Source: Haloplasmatales bacterium 4B
GTDB taxonomy: Bacteria; Bacillota_I; Bacilli_A; Haloplasmatales; Haloplasmataceae
Reading direction: 5' to 3'
Assembly: GCA_003586005.1 (NCBI GenBank)
Contig: NSKI01000002.1
Coordinates: 1-64,000, forward strand
Length of the DNA: 64,000 bases
In this document: positions 15,504 to 24,680 of the stretch, in pieces
Layout: each line of letters begins with the position of its first letter
Position numbering within the stretch: the stretch's first letter is position 1
Notes under the pieces: model-generated
What the model saw: only the letters and a program-made list of their open reading frames with translations
What the model was told of the DNA's origin: nothing
The model's database searches: none
Translations under genes and position numbers: made by a program

Positions 15504-17639
15504 TTATCCAATTAATCCTGTACCGAATAACGATGCAAAAACTAACGCTACAATTGTCATTAATTTAATTAAGATATTGATTGATGGGCCAGAAGTATCT
15601 TTAAATGGATCACCAACAGTGTCACCAACAACAGCTGCTTTATGTTCATCAGATCCCTTACGTCCCTCAGCTTCAATATATTTTTTAGCATTATCCCATG
15701 CACCACCGGCATTAGACATGAATATTGCCATCATTATACCACTAGCAAGAGCACCAGCTAACAATCCACCTAAAGCTGCAGCTCCTAAGATATAGCCAGT
15801 TAGTAAGGGTGCAGCAACTGCTAATAAGCCTGGAAGTAACATTTCTCTAATTGCTGCTCCTGTAGATATAGCAACACATTTAGCGTATTCAGGTTTAGCT
15901 TTACCTTCCATGATACCAGGTATTTCTTTAAATTGACGACGAACTTCCTCAATCATATCAAAAGCAGCTTTTCCTACAGAACTCATAGTCATTGAAGAGA
16001 ATAAGAATGGTAACATTGCCCCAATTATTAATCCAACAACTACTTTAGGTTCTAATATATCTACTGTTCCTAATTTGGCAACTTGAGCGTATGCTGCAAA
16101 TAATGCTAGAGCAGTCAAAGCAGCAGAACCAATCGCAAATCCTTTTCCGATAGCAGCAGTAGTATTTCCAACTGAATCTAATTTATCAGTAATACTACGA
16201 ACTTCTTTAGGTAGTTCAGCCATCTCGGCAATTCCACCAGCATTATCAGCAATAGGACCATAAGCATCAACAGCTACAGTATTTCCTACAATTGATAACA
16301 TTCCTACAGCAGCTAGTGCTATCCCATAAAGACCTGCAAATTGATAACTTACTATTGTTCCAATACCAATTACTAATACAGGAAAAGCAGTTGAACTCAT
16401 TCCTACAGAAAGCCCTGATATAATAGTTGTAGCAGCACCTGTTTTAGATTGTTCAACAATTTTTTTAACAAAACGATGGTCTCCAGAAGTATAAATTTCA
16501 GTTAATATACCAATTATTAAACCAACTAGTAGACCAGAAGCAATAGCAGCAAATGGTTTATAAGAATCAAAGAATAAATAACTTAAAGCTAATGAAGATG
16601 CTAATACTAGAAATGCACTTACATAAGTCCCCATTTTTAGAGATTTATGTGGATTGCTTTTTTCATTGGCTCTAACAAAAAATGATCCTAAGATAGCAGA
16701 AATTATTCCAAGAGTTGCAATTATTATTGGAAATAAAGCAAATTCTGCTTTAGCTAATGCCATAATTTTCTCATCAGCGAAATCATACCCATTTAATATA
16801 GGTTGTAGAGGGTTTCCATCAAATTTTAACGCATCACTGATAAATTGACTTACTGTTGTAATTCCTAGAGTAATAGCTGCGATAATTGAACCAACGTAAG
16901 ATTCAAATAGGTCAGCACCCATTCCGGCAACATCCCCAACATTATCCCCAACATTATCAGCGATTACAGCTGGGTTACGAGGATCATCTTCAGGAATTCC
17001 AGCTTCAACTTTACCAACTAAGTCTGCGCCTACATCAGCAGCTTTTGTATAAATACCTCCACCAACGCGTCCAAATAAGGCAATTGATGAAGCTCCTAGA
17101 CCAAAGCCATTAATTACATCTTGAATATTTATGTCTTTATTTTCGATAATCAAGGTTTCAATTAAATAAATAAAGCTTATTCCAAATAAGCCTAAGCCTA
17201 CAACGCACATCCCCATAACTGAACCACCACTAAATGCTATTGATAATGCTTTATTCATTCCACTTTCTTTAGCAGCTGCGGCAGTACGTGCATTTGCATT
17301 TGTAGCAGCTCTCATTCCAATATAACCAGCTAGAGCTGATAGCAATGCACCTAACAAGAAGTTAATGGCTGTCAACCAAGCGTTTAAAGGAGTAACAGTT
17401 TCTGACTGTGTAAAAAATCCTATAACTAAAAACAAGAGTCCTGCAAAAATGATTAGAACCTTGTACTCCTTAGATAAAAATGCCATTGCACCTTCTTTTA
17501 TATATGACTGGATTTCGATCATTCTCTCGGTACCTTTAGGTGCCTTATTAATTCTTCTATAAAGAACAATGGCATAAAGAAGACCAATAATACCAACAGC
17601 AATAGCTGCATAAATTAAATAAATTATGTTGCTTGTCAT
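15504..17639 (-). CDS. hppA: membrane-bound ion-pumping pyrophosphatase, K+-dependent type
   Basis: This 711-residue, ~16-helix pump hydrolyses pyrophosphate and exports H+ or Na+ across the membrane. The substrate site motif [20 protein letters not shown], followed by [20 protein letters not shown], is intact, as is the second acidic cluster ([19 protein letters not shown]) near the C-terminus. Alanine in [10 protein letters not shown], where K+-independent enzymes have lysine, places it in the K+-dependent subfamily, which includes both Na+ and H+ pumps; I cannot tell which ion is moved. It is transcribed alone, divergently from the repeat-protein operon. RBS GGAGGAGAAA. Confidence 0.95.
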   Translation of the reverse strand: MTSNIIYLIYAAIAVGIIGLLYAIVLYRRINKAPKGTERMIEIQSYIKEGAMAFLSKEYKVLIIFAGLLFLVIGFFTQSETVTPLNAWLTAINFLLGALLSALAGYIGMRAATNANARTAAAAKESGMNKALSIAFSGGSVMGMCVVGLGLFGISFIYLIETLIIENKDINIQDVINGFGLGASSIALFGRVGGGIYTKAADVGADLVGKVEAGIPEDDPRNPAVIADNVGDNVGDVAGMGADLFESYVGSIIAAITLGITTVSQFISDALKFDGNPLQPILNGYDFADEKIMALAKAEFALFPIIIATLGIISAILGSFFVRANEKSNPHKSLKMGTYVSAFLVLASSLALSYLFFDSYKPFAAIASGLLVGLIIGILTEIYTSGDHRFVKKIVEQSKTGAATTIISGLSVGMSSTAFPVLVIGIGTIVSYQFAGLYGIALAAVGMLSIVGNTVAVDAYGPIADNAGGIAEMAELPKEVRSITDKLDSVGNTTAAIGKGFAIGSAALTALALFAAYAQVAKLGTVDILEPKVVVGLIIGAMLPFLFSSMTMSSVGKAAFDMIEEVRRQFKEIPGIMEGKAKPEYAKCVAISTGAAIREMLLPGLLAVAAPLLTGYILGAAALGGLLAGALASGIMMAIFMSNAGGAWDNAKKYIEAEGRKGSDEHKAAVVGDTVGDPFKDTSGPSINILIKLMTIVALVFASLFGTGLIG

Positions 17640-17682
17640 GTTAAATTTCTCCTCCTAAATTATTTAGATACTTAACATAAGA

Positions 17683-17711
17683 ATTATAGCAAAATTTGTA
17701 TGTATAAGCAA
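17683..17711 (-). promoter_or_regulatory. sigma-A-type promoter of hppA
   Basis: Minus-strand TTGCTT (17706-17711) and an extended -10 TGCTATAAT (TATAAT at 17683-17688) are spaced 17 bases, ~45 bases before the hppA start codon. Confidence 0.65.
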
Positions 17712-17781
17712 ATATTTATAAATTTTTTTATTTATTTATATATAGTATGTTAAAGAAATTTTTAATTAATGCAAAAATCTA

Positions 17782-17810
17782 TTATAAAGTGAGTTAAAAT
17801 ATGCTATAAT
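17782..17810 (+). promoter_or_regulatory. extended -10 promoter of the repeat-protein/cmk operon
   Basis: TGCTATAAT (TATAAT at 17805-17810) is an extended -10 element, with a poor -35 (TTATAA) 17 bases upstream. It lies 32 bases before the start codon at 17843, in the divergent hppA intergenic region. Confidence 0.55.
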
Positions 17811-17842
17811 TCTTAGTGATATATTTTTAAAGGGTGATTTAA

Positions 17843-19747
17843 ATGAGTACAATTAATAATGTAGTCAATTCAGATAAACAAAAAAAAATCAAGTTACCAC
17901 ATATGTTTCAATGTAATGAAGAAACTTATGTTCATGAAGATAGTGACGAGGTTATACACCAACATCAAATAAATTTGTCGAAAATTGCGAAAAGTTATCG
18001 TAGTTATCAAGACAAAAATACTAAAGGAAATTCTTTAGCAAGTAGTGCAAAGAACTTAGGAAATATAAGTTGTAATGATATAACAAAATCTTTATATGAT
18101 TATTTAGGTGAGTTAAAAGCTATATATTCAAATAAAAACAAGATTAATATCAATGATTCACATGATATTAATCAAACAAAGATTGATATGAACCAAGACA
18201 AGCTTGATATTAATCAAAACAAGTTTGATATTAATCAAGATAAACTTGATATGAACCAAGACAAGCTTGATATTAATCAAGACAAGCTTGATATGAACCA
18301 AATTATAAATGATACACAAAATTTCAATCAAGACAAGCTTGATATTAATCAAAACAAGTTTGATATTAATCAAGATAAACTTGATATTAATCAAAACAAG
18401 TTTGATATTAATCAAGATAAACTTGATATGAACCAAGACAAGCTTGATATTAATCAAGACAAGCTTGATATGAACCAAATTATAAATGATACACAAAATT
18501 TCAATCAAGACAAGCTTGATATTAATCAAAACAAGTTTGATATTAATCAAGATAAACTTGATATTAATCAAAACAAGTTTGATATTAATCAAGATAAACT
18601 TGATATGAACCAAGACAAGCTTGATATTAATCAAAACAAGCTTGATATGAACCAAATTATAAATGATACACAAAATTTCAATCAAGACAAGCTTGATATT
18701 AATCAAGACAAGCTTGATATTAATCAAGACAAGCTTGATATTAATCAAAACAAGTTTGATATTAATCAAAACAAGTTTGATATTAATCAAAACAAGTTTG
18801 ATATTAATCAAGATAAACTTGATATTAATCAAGATAAACTTGATATTAACCAAGACAAGCTTGATATAAACCAAATTATAAATGATACACAAAATTTCAA
18901 TCAAGACAAGCTTGATATTAATCAAGACAAGCTTGATATTAATCAAGACAAGCTTGATATTAATCAAAACAAGTTTGATATTAATCAAAACAAGTTTGAT
19001 ATTAATCAAAACAAGTTTGATATTAATCAAGATAAACTTGATATTAATCAAGATAAACTTGATATTAACCAAGACAAGCTTGATATAAACCAAATTATAA
19101 ATGATACACAAAATTTCAATCAAGACAAGCTTGATATTAATCAAGACAAGCTTGATATTAATCAAGACAAGCTTGATATTAATCAAGACAAGCTTGATAT
19201 TAATCAAGACAAGCTTGATATTAATCAAGACAAGCTTGATATTAATCAAGACAAGCTTGATATTAATCAAGACAAGCTTGATATTAACAAGGAAAAATTA
19301 ATTGAGGATGTAGTTTTAGATAAAGGTATATCTGCTCATAATAATGAAGAAAGTAAAGGTTATTATGAAGATTTTGAAAACAAATTGGATTTAGATGAGA
19401 TTATAAAATCATCTGAAAAAGAAATTCATAATACTAAAGATCAGAAATTATTATTGAAGAATTTAATAAATGATATTAATATTAATTCTCCAAGCAATGC
19501 ATTCTATGATAGTTCTAATTTTGACAAAAATATTAAATCAATGCTTAAAGATACAGATGATAAAAATAATGGTGATATGGATGGACAAGACTATTATCTT
19601 GAAGATGATGATATGATAAAGAGAAGATTTCCATTTATAATAATTTTGATTGTTATTTCGCTAATAATTGTAGGATATATATATAAGGATATAATTATTG
19701 AACAAATAGAAAAACTAAATATTCAAGAATTATTGGAAAAATTTTAG
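17843..19747 (+). CDS. heptad-repeat, C-terminally membrane-anchored protein of unknown function
   Basis: This 634-residue protein has a ~108-residue N-terminal region without a signal peptide. Then come 372 residues made of 46 seven-residue units (consensus INQDKLD, with the variants INQNKFD and MNQDKLD) broken by five copies of the ten-residue spacer NQIINDTQNF. A ~130-residue acidic tail follows, with one transmembrane helix (FPFIIILIVISLIIVGYIY) about 25 residues from the end. This predicts a tail-anchored protein with a long cytosolic repeat arm. The hydrophobic residues are spaced 2 and 5, not the 3 and 4 of a classic coiled coil, so the fold is unclear. The RBS is AAAGGGTGAT and cmk follows after eight bases. 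I recognise no family. Confidence 0.75.
   Translation: MSTINNVVNSDKQKKIKLPHMFQCNEETYVHEDSDEVIHQHQINLSKIAKSYRSYQDKNTKGNSLASSAKNLGNISCNDITKSLYDYLGELKAIYSNKNKININDSHDINQTKIDMNQDKLDINQNKFDINQDKLDMNQDKLDINQDKLDMNQIINDTQNFNQDKLDINQNKFDINQDKLDINQNKFDINQDKLDMNQDKLDINQDKLDMNQIINDTQNFNQDKLDINQNKFDINQDKLDINQNKFDINQDKLDMNQDKLDINQNKLDMNQIINDTQNFNQDKLDINQDKLDINQDKLDINQNKFDINQNKFDINQNKFDINQDKLDINQDKLDINQDKLDINQIINDTQNFNQDKLDINQDKLDINQDKLDINQNKFDINQNKFDINQNKFDINQDKLDINQDKLDINQDKLDINQIINDTQNFNQDKLDINQDKLDINQDKLDINQDKLDINQDKLDINQDKLDINQDKLDINQDKLDINKEKLIEDVVLDKGISAHNNEESKGYYEDFENKLDLDEIIKSSEKEIHNTKDQKLLLKNLINDININSPSNAFYDSSNFDKNIKSMLKDTDDKNNGDMDGQDYYLEDDDMIKRRFPFIIILIVISLIIVGYIYKDIIIEQIEKLNIQELLEKF
18167..19282 (+). 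repeat. coding 21-bp tandem repeat with 177/219-bp higher-order period
   Basis: The unit GATATTAATCAAGACAAGCTT and close variants repeat in frame 46 times; many copies contain a HindIII site. Spacers beginning AATTATAAATGATACAC lie at 18301, 18478, 18655, 18874 and 19093, giving higher-order periods of 177, 177, 219 and 219 bases, a difference of exactly two units. The last eight units are identical, a sign of recent expansion. Confidence 0.95.
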
Positions 19748-19755
19748 GAGGAATC

Positions 19756-21828
19756 ATGGACTTTATTAATGTAGCAATTGACGGGCCAGCAGGTGCAGGT
19801 AAGAGTACGATTGCAAAAAAATTAGCTAAAGAGCTTAAGTTTGTTTATGTTGATACAGGGGCAATGTATCGGGCGATAACATATTTGGCTTTAAAATTAA
19901 ATATTGATATTAACGACGAAACAACCTATTGCTTTTTAGATAATATTGACTTGAAATTAACTAAAGATGATAAAGTTTTATTAAATGGCGAAGATATTTC
20001 TAAGGAAATAAGGGAACAAGATGTAACAGCTGCAGTTTCACTAGTCTCATCAAAAAAAGTTGTCCGTGATAAGATTGTACCTATGCAGCGACTAATGGCA
20101 GAAGAAGCTAATGTTATAATGGATGGAAGAGACATAGGAACAAATGTTTTAAAAGATGCTACATTCAAATTCTTTTTGACCGCATCTGTAGAAGAAAGAG
20201 CTAATAGAAGGTATTTACAGTTAAAATCAAATCAAAATGTTGATTTAGAGAAAATTAAAGAAGAGATTATTAAACGTGATAATTTTGATACATTTCGTGA
20301 ATTAAATCCACTAAGGAAAGCTCAAGACGCTATTGAAATTGACTCATCAAATCTTAGAATTGATGAAGTCGTAAACAAATTAACAGGTATTATTTTAGGG
20401 AAGGTGAAACACATGAATGATAATGAAATCTACAATATTGAAAAATTTAGAGTTGGACAAACTATAGAAGGAGAAGTAATTGAAGTTACTGACCAAGAAG
20501 TAATTGTAAATTTTAACTATGCTACCGAGGGAAGAATTTACCTAAATGAACTTACTTTTGAAAAAGTTGAAAAGGCTACCGATTTATATAAAGTGGGAGA
20601 TACAATTCAAGCAAAAATAAAAAAAATAAATGATGAAGTTGCTTTGTTATCACGTCTTGATATTGAAAAAGGACAAAGTTTACGTAAAATAGAAAATAAA
20701 TATAACCATAAAAGCACTGTCACAGGTAAGGTTCTAAGTGAACAAAAGGGTGTTTTTATTGTTAATGTTTATGGATATAATTGTATTATGCCTAAGAGTG
20801 AAGTAGACCCTGACTTTAATTTTGATCAAAATTCTTTATTAGAAAAATCTATTAAAGTAAAAATTATTGAAATTAAGCAAGATCGAAGAAACACAAAAGT
20901 AGTTGTTTCAAGAAAAATAGTTATCAAGCAAGAATTATTTAAAGAAAGATTAAAAACTTATAAAAATATTGAAAAAGACGCTATTTATGAAGGTCAAGTA
21001 GTTAGAATTGAAAAGTATGGGTTACTAGTTGTTGCTAACTCATATCAAGGGTTAGTTCCTTTAAGAGAAATATCTCATTTACCATTTGCTGATATTAATG
21101 ATGTTGTTAAAATTGGCGATAAAGTAAATGTTAAAGTAATTGATAAAAATGACGATAAACTCCAAGTTTTATATTCAATTAAAGCACTACTACCAAAGCC
21201 ATGGGAAGTAGTGGGAGAAAGCATTAAAGATGGAGATGTTATTGAGGGTGAAGTTGTAAGATTAACTGACTTTGGGGCTTTTGTTAACGTGTATCCTTTT
21301 GTAGATGGATTACTTCATAAAAATGAGTTCTCTTATAATCCTTATGTTAATATGTTTGACCATCTTGTTGAGGGTCAAAAAATAACTGTTAAGGTAAATT
21401 ATATTGATGTTAATCGTGAAAAACTATCTTTATCAGTTCGGGCATTAAAAGAGGATCCATGGTATACATGTAATTTAAAACAATTTGATATTGTAGATAT
21501 GAAAGTTATAGATTTTATTGATAATGACGCAATAGTTGAATATGTAGAAGATGTTGTGGGATTATTAACAAAAAATCATGTGACAAGCGAAAGAAGAATA
21601 ACTAAAGCTGAGGATGAGTTAACAGTTGGACAAACTATAAAAGTTAAAGTTATTAATTTTAACCCTAACGATAGAGATATGCTTGTCAGTATTCGTCGTA
21701 TAAAAGATGATGAGGAAAGGCAAGAGTATGTAAAATACATGAAAAAACAAAATGAAGTTAAAAATGATACATTAGGTGACATGTTTGGGGATAAGTTAAA
21801 ACAATTGCTAGATGATGAAAACAAATAA
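19756..21828 (+). CDS. cmk: cytidylate kinase fused to ribosomal protein S1-like domains
   Basis: Residues 1-~215 are a CMP/dCMP kinase: Walker A GPAGAGKST, VDTGAMYRAI, IMDGRDIGTNV and the R-rich lid. Residues ~220-690 carry about five S1 RNA-binding domains (for example GQTIEGEVIEVTDQEV, GDVIEGEVVRLTDFGAFVNV). In B. subtilis these are two neighbouring genes, cmk and ypfD (rpsA-like). Here they share one frame, joined at LGKVKHMNDNE with no stop. The S1 part probably binds mRNA at the ribosome; the kinase part feeds pyrimidine nucleotide synthesis. An internal ribosome-binding site and ATG at the junction could also yield S1 alone. It follows the repeat-protein gene and precedes der. Confidence 0.93.
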   Translation: MDFINVAIDGPAGAGKSTIAKKLAKELKFVYVDTGAMYRAITYLALKLNIDINDETTYCFLDNIDLKLTKDDKVLLNGEDISKEIREQDVTAAVSLVSSKKVVRDKIVPMQRLMAEEANVIMDGRDIGTNVLKDATFKFFLTASVEERANRRYLQLKSNQNVDLEKIKEEIIKRDNFDTFRELNPLRKAQDAIEIDSSNLRIDEVVNKLTGIILGKVKHMNDNEIYNIEKFRVGQTIEGEVIEVTDQEVIVNFNYATEGRIYLNELTFEKVEKATDLYKVGDTIQAKIKKINDEVALLSRLDIEKGQSLRKIENKYNHKSTVTGKVLSEQKGVFIVNVYGYNCIMPKSEVDPDFNFDQNSLLEKSIKVKIIEIKQDRRNTKVVVSRKIVIKQELFKERLKTYKNIEKDAIYEGQVVRIEKYGLLVVANSYQGLVPLREISHLPFADINDVVKIGDKVNVKVIDKNDDKLQVLYSIKALLPKPWEVVGESIKDGDVIEGEVVRLTDFGAFVNVYPFVDGLLHKNEFSYNPYVNMFDHLVEGQKITVKVNYIDVNREKLSLSVRALKEDPWYTCNLKQFDIVDMKVIDFIDNDAIVEYVEDVVGLLTKNHVTSERRITKAEDELTVGQTIKVKVINFNPNDRDMLVSIRRIKDDEERQEYVKYMKKQNEVKNDTLGDMFGDKLKQLLDDENK
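20401..20415 (+). promoter_or_regulatory. internal ribosome-binding site and start at the cmk/S1 junction
   Basis: AAGGTG (20401-20406) stands six bases before an in-frame ATG at 20413, exactly at the boundary between kinase and S1 domains. It looks like the original start of a separate S1 gene that lost the stop codon before it, and it may still be used. Confidence 0.6.
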
Positions 21829-21849
21829 AAGTATTGCAGGTGAAAACTT

Positions 21850-23157
21850 ATGTTACCAGTAGTTGCAATAGTGGGTCGCCCTAATTGTGGGAAGTCTACT
21901 ATATTCAATAGAATTATCGGTCAGAGGTTATCTATAGTTGAAGATACACCAGGAGTGACTAGGGACCGAATCTATGCTAAAGGTGAGTGGTTAGGTAAAG
22001 AATACAACTTAATCGACACAGGTGGTATAGATTTATCTAATGAACCATTTTTATCACAAATTAAACAACAAGCAGAAATTGCCATTAATGAAGCTGATGT
22101 TATACTATTTGTTTGTAATGTACGCGATGGAGTTACTGCAGCAGATGAATATGTCGCAAATATGTTGTTTAAAAGTGATAAAAGAATCATTTTGGTTGTT
22201 AATAAAGTTGATGATATTAGTTTCAAGGAAAATGTGTATGAATTTTATTCATTAGGTTTTAGTGATATAGTGGCTGTTTCATCAACGCACGGAATTGGTA
22301 TTGGCGATTTATTAGACATGATCAATCAAAAACTACCAGAAAAAAAAGACATTCTCTATAGTGAGGATACAATTAAATTTTGTTTAATTGGTAGACCTAA
22401 TGTTGGAAAGAGTTCTCTCACAAACGTATTATTAGGTGAAGAAAGAGTTATTGTAAGTGATATTGCTGGTACAACTCGCGATGCTATTGATACAAAATTT
22501 GTTAAAGATGGACGCGATTATGTTGTAATTGATACAGCAGGTATGCGTAAAAAAGGCAAGATTTACGAGGCAACAGAAAAATACAGTATTATAAGAGCGA
22601 TGGCAGCTATTGATCGAAGTGATGTCTGTGTTATTGTTTTAAATGCTGAAGAGGGAATAATTGAATATGATAAAAGAATCGCTGGGTTTGCTCATAATAA
22701 TAATAAAGCAGTAATCATTTGTGTTAATAAATGGGACACAATAAAGAAAGATGAAAAAACAATGAAACTTTGGATTCAAGACATTCGTAAAGAATTTCTT
22801 TTTCTAGATTATGCGCCGATTATTTTTGTAAGTGCAAAAGAAAATAAACGTGTACACACTTTATTTGAACCGCTTCAAAAAACTTTTGATAATTATACTC
22901 GAAGGGCAACAACAAATGTATTAAATGACATTATTTTAGATGCAGCAAGTTTAAATCCAGCACCAAAACATAATGGTGGTAAGATAAGAATTTATTATAT
23001 TACACAAGTTGGTACAAAACCACCGACGTTCGTTCTATTTGTCAATAACGCTAATTATTTACACTTTTCATACGAACGCTTTTTGGATAATAAATTAAGG
23101 GAAAATTTCGATTTTATTGGTACGCCAATAAAAATTATTGCTAGAAATAGAGATTAA
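21850..23157 (+). CDS. der: ribosome assembly GTPase Der (EngA)
   Basis: Der has two tandem GTPase domains and a KH-like C-terminus and is essential for 50S subunit maturation. G domain 1 has [21 protein letters not shown] and NKVD; G domain 2 has [21 protein letters not shown] and NKWD. The 435-residue length is normal. It starts 22 bases after cmk-S1 with a CAGGTGAA ribosome-binding site, in the same order as B. subtilis. Confidence 0.97.
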   Translation: MLPVVAIVGRPNCGKSTIFNRIIGQRLSIVEDTPGVTRDRIYAKGEWLGKEYNLIDTGGIDLSNEPFLSQIKQQAEIAINEADVILFVCNVRDGVTAADEYVANMLFKSDKRIILVVNKVDDISFKENVYEFYSLGFSDIVAVSSTHGIGIGDLLDMINQKLPEKKDILYSEDTIKFCLIGRPNVGKSSLTNVLLGEERVIVSDIAGTTRDAIDTKFVKDGRDYVVIDTAGMRKKGKIYEATEKYSIIRAMAAIDRSDVCVIVLNAEEGIIEYDKRIAGFAHNNNKAVIICVNKWDTIKKDEKTMKLWIQDIRKEFLFLDYAPIIFVSAKENKRVHTLFEPLQKTFDNYTRRATTNVLNDIILDAASLNPAPKHNGGKIRIYYITQVGTKPPTFVLFVNNANYLHFSYERFLDNKLRENFDFIGTPIKIIARNRD

Positions 23158-23171
23158 GAAGGTGGGATAAT

Positions 23172-24173
23172 ATGAGTACTATAACAATTGTTGGAGCTGG
23201 AAGCTGGGGAAGTGGTTTATCGCTTATTTTAGCTGACAATAAAAATTTGGTTAAGATATATGACCTTGACAAAGATTTAATAAAGGAAATTAATTCTTCA
23301 CACACAAATGAGCGGTATTTACCAGGGTCTAAATTACCTAATACAATTGTCGGTTACACAGATTTAAAATCAGCCTTAGAAGGTAGTGAAGTAGTTTTAA
23401 CGGTAGTACCTACGAAAGTAATGCGACAAGCATTAAAAAGTGTTAATGAAGCATTAGATCATGAGGTTGTCTTTGTTAATGCTAGTAAAGGCATTGAGCC
23501 AGTTAGCTTCAAACGTGTTTCTGAAATTGTTTTTGAAGAAATCGCTCCAGAAAAAATTAAAGGTTTTGTGGCATTGACAGGACCTTCTCATGCTGAAGAA
23601 GTAATAAAACGACAATTAACAGTTGTCTCAAGTGCAAGCGATGATTTAGAACTTGCTAAATTTGTTCAAGTGTTATTTAATAATGATGAGTATTTTCGAG
23701 TTTATACTTTAAATGATTTGATTGGTGCAGAACTTGGTAGTTCTTTGAAAAACATTATCGCCTTAGCAGCTGGTATTCTAAATGGACTAGGATATGGGGA
23801 TAACGCTAAAGCAGCACTAATTACTAGAGGATTAGCTGAAATGCGTCGTTTAGCTGTTAAAGCAGGTGCAAAAGAAGAAACATTGTTTGGTTTAACCGGA
23901 ATTGGTGATTTAATAGTTACAGCGACTAGTTTACATAGCCGCAACTATCAAGCAGGTTTAAAAATTGGTAGCGGGAAAAACTTGCAAGAAACTTTAGCTT
24001 CGATGACAATGGTAGTAGAAGGCGTTAGAAGTTGTGAAGCTGCTTATCAATTTGCCAAAGAATTACATGTTGAAATGCCAATAACATTCGCCGTTTATGA
24101 TGTGTTATTTAATCAAAGAGAACCTAAAGATGCAATAAAAGAACTTATGCAAAGAAATTTAAAATCAGAATAA
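23172..24173 (+). CDS. gpsA: NAD(P)-dependent glycerol-3-phosphate dehydrogenase
   Basis: This enzyme reduces dihydroxyacetone phosphate to sn-glycerol-3-phosphate for phospholipid synthesis. The 333-residue protein starts with the Rossmann motif GAGSWGSGL. It carries TGPSHAEEV, the catalytic lysine region LGSSLKNIIALAAGI and the C-terminal GLTGIGDLIVTATS signature. It is 15 bases from der with RBS AAGGTGGGAT, as in the B. subtilis der-gpsA pair. Confidence 0.96.
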   Translation: MSTITIVGAGSWGSGLSLILADNKNLVKIYDLDKDLIKEINSSHTNERYLPGSKLPNTIVGYTDLKSALEGSEVVLTVVPTKVMRQALKSVNEALDHEVVFVNASKGIEPVSFKRVSEIVFEEIAPEKIKGFVALTGPSHAEEVIKRQLTVVSSASDDLELAKFVQVLFNNDEYFRVYTLNDLIGAELGSSLKNIIALAAGILNGLGYGDNAKAALITRGLAEMRRLAVKAGAKEETLFGLTGIGDLIVTATSLHSRNYQAGLKIGSGKNLQETLASMTMVVEGVRSCEAAYQFAKELHVEMPITFAVYDVLFNQREPKDAIKELMQRNLKSE

Positions 24174-24233
24174 AGTAACATAACCTTCTCAATTGTCATA
24201 TTCTATTATGAATTAATTGTAGGAGGTTTTATT

Positions 24234-24470
24234 TTGTTTAAGAATGTTTTTGATGAAATTAATAAGAAATCTAATGTCGATAAAGACACCATTTTTAATA
24301 TTGCAGATAGTATAAAAAATGCAAATTTAAGTGATGAAGTGGTTTTAAGAAAATTAATAAAAGATATAGCGAAAGTCGCTAATAAACCTGTTTCTAAAGA
24401 ACTAGAAGATAAAATAGTTAAAAAAGTTAAAAAAGATGGAGTTCCAAAAAACATGAAAGACTTGTTTTAA
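24234..24470 (+). CDS. spoVIF: SpoVIF-family sporulation protein (yphE-position gene)
   Basis: This 78-residue protein matches the stage VI sporulation protein F family: an N-terminal FDEINKKSNVDKDTIFNIAD, then VVLRKLIKDIAKVANKPVS and KELEDKIVKKVKKDGVPKNM. B. subtilis SpoVIF is needed for coat assembly and spore resistance. A small gene (yphE) sits at this position between gpsA and spoIVA in B. subtilis. The start is TTG at 24234, eight bases after a perfect AGGAGG; no ATG is available. A strong terminator overlaps the stop. Confidence 0.8.
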   Translation: MFKNVFDEINKKSNVDKDTIFNIADSIKNANLSDEVVLRKLIKDIAKVANKPVSKELEDKIVKKVKKDGVPKNMKDLF

Positions 24471-24518
24471 AAAACTTAGGTAATTCTAAGCACTACATAG
24501 AATTACCTAAGTTTTTTA
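24469..24518 (+). terminator. terminator after spoVIF
   Basis: AAAAAACTTAGGTAATTCTA pairs perfectly with its reverse complement 3' of a nine-base loop and ends in TTTTTT. It closes the cmk-der-gpsA-spoVIF unit. Confidence 0.92.
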
Positions 24519-24680
24519 ATTTTTTTATTGAAAAAGTCATGAAAGACATTAAATTTTTATAAAAAAGCAAAAAAAAAGTACTAAATTAGAATTTATAATT
24601 AAATTTTTTCGATATTCTTGAATAAATAGCCAAATTAAAAAATATAATGTTGTGAGAAGAATTAGAAAGTGAGGAGTATT

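Noticed and set aside
18158-19270. Long minus-strand reading frame (MINIKLVLINIKLVL type) and three near-identical + strand frames at 18663, 18882 and 19101
   Set aside because: They are forced by the 21-base periodicity of the real repeat gene; they have no ribosome-binding sites and consist only of repeat translation in wrong frames.
18167-19282. CRISPR-like array
   Set aside because: Units are contiguous, in frame and translated; there are no unique spacers and no cas genes.
24600-24668. Sigma-E promoter of spoIVA
   Set aside because: GATATT is present, but the -10 at correct spacing matches the consensus at only about half its positions; not listed as a feature.
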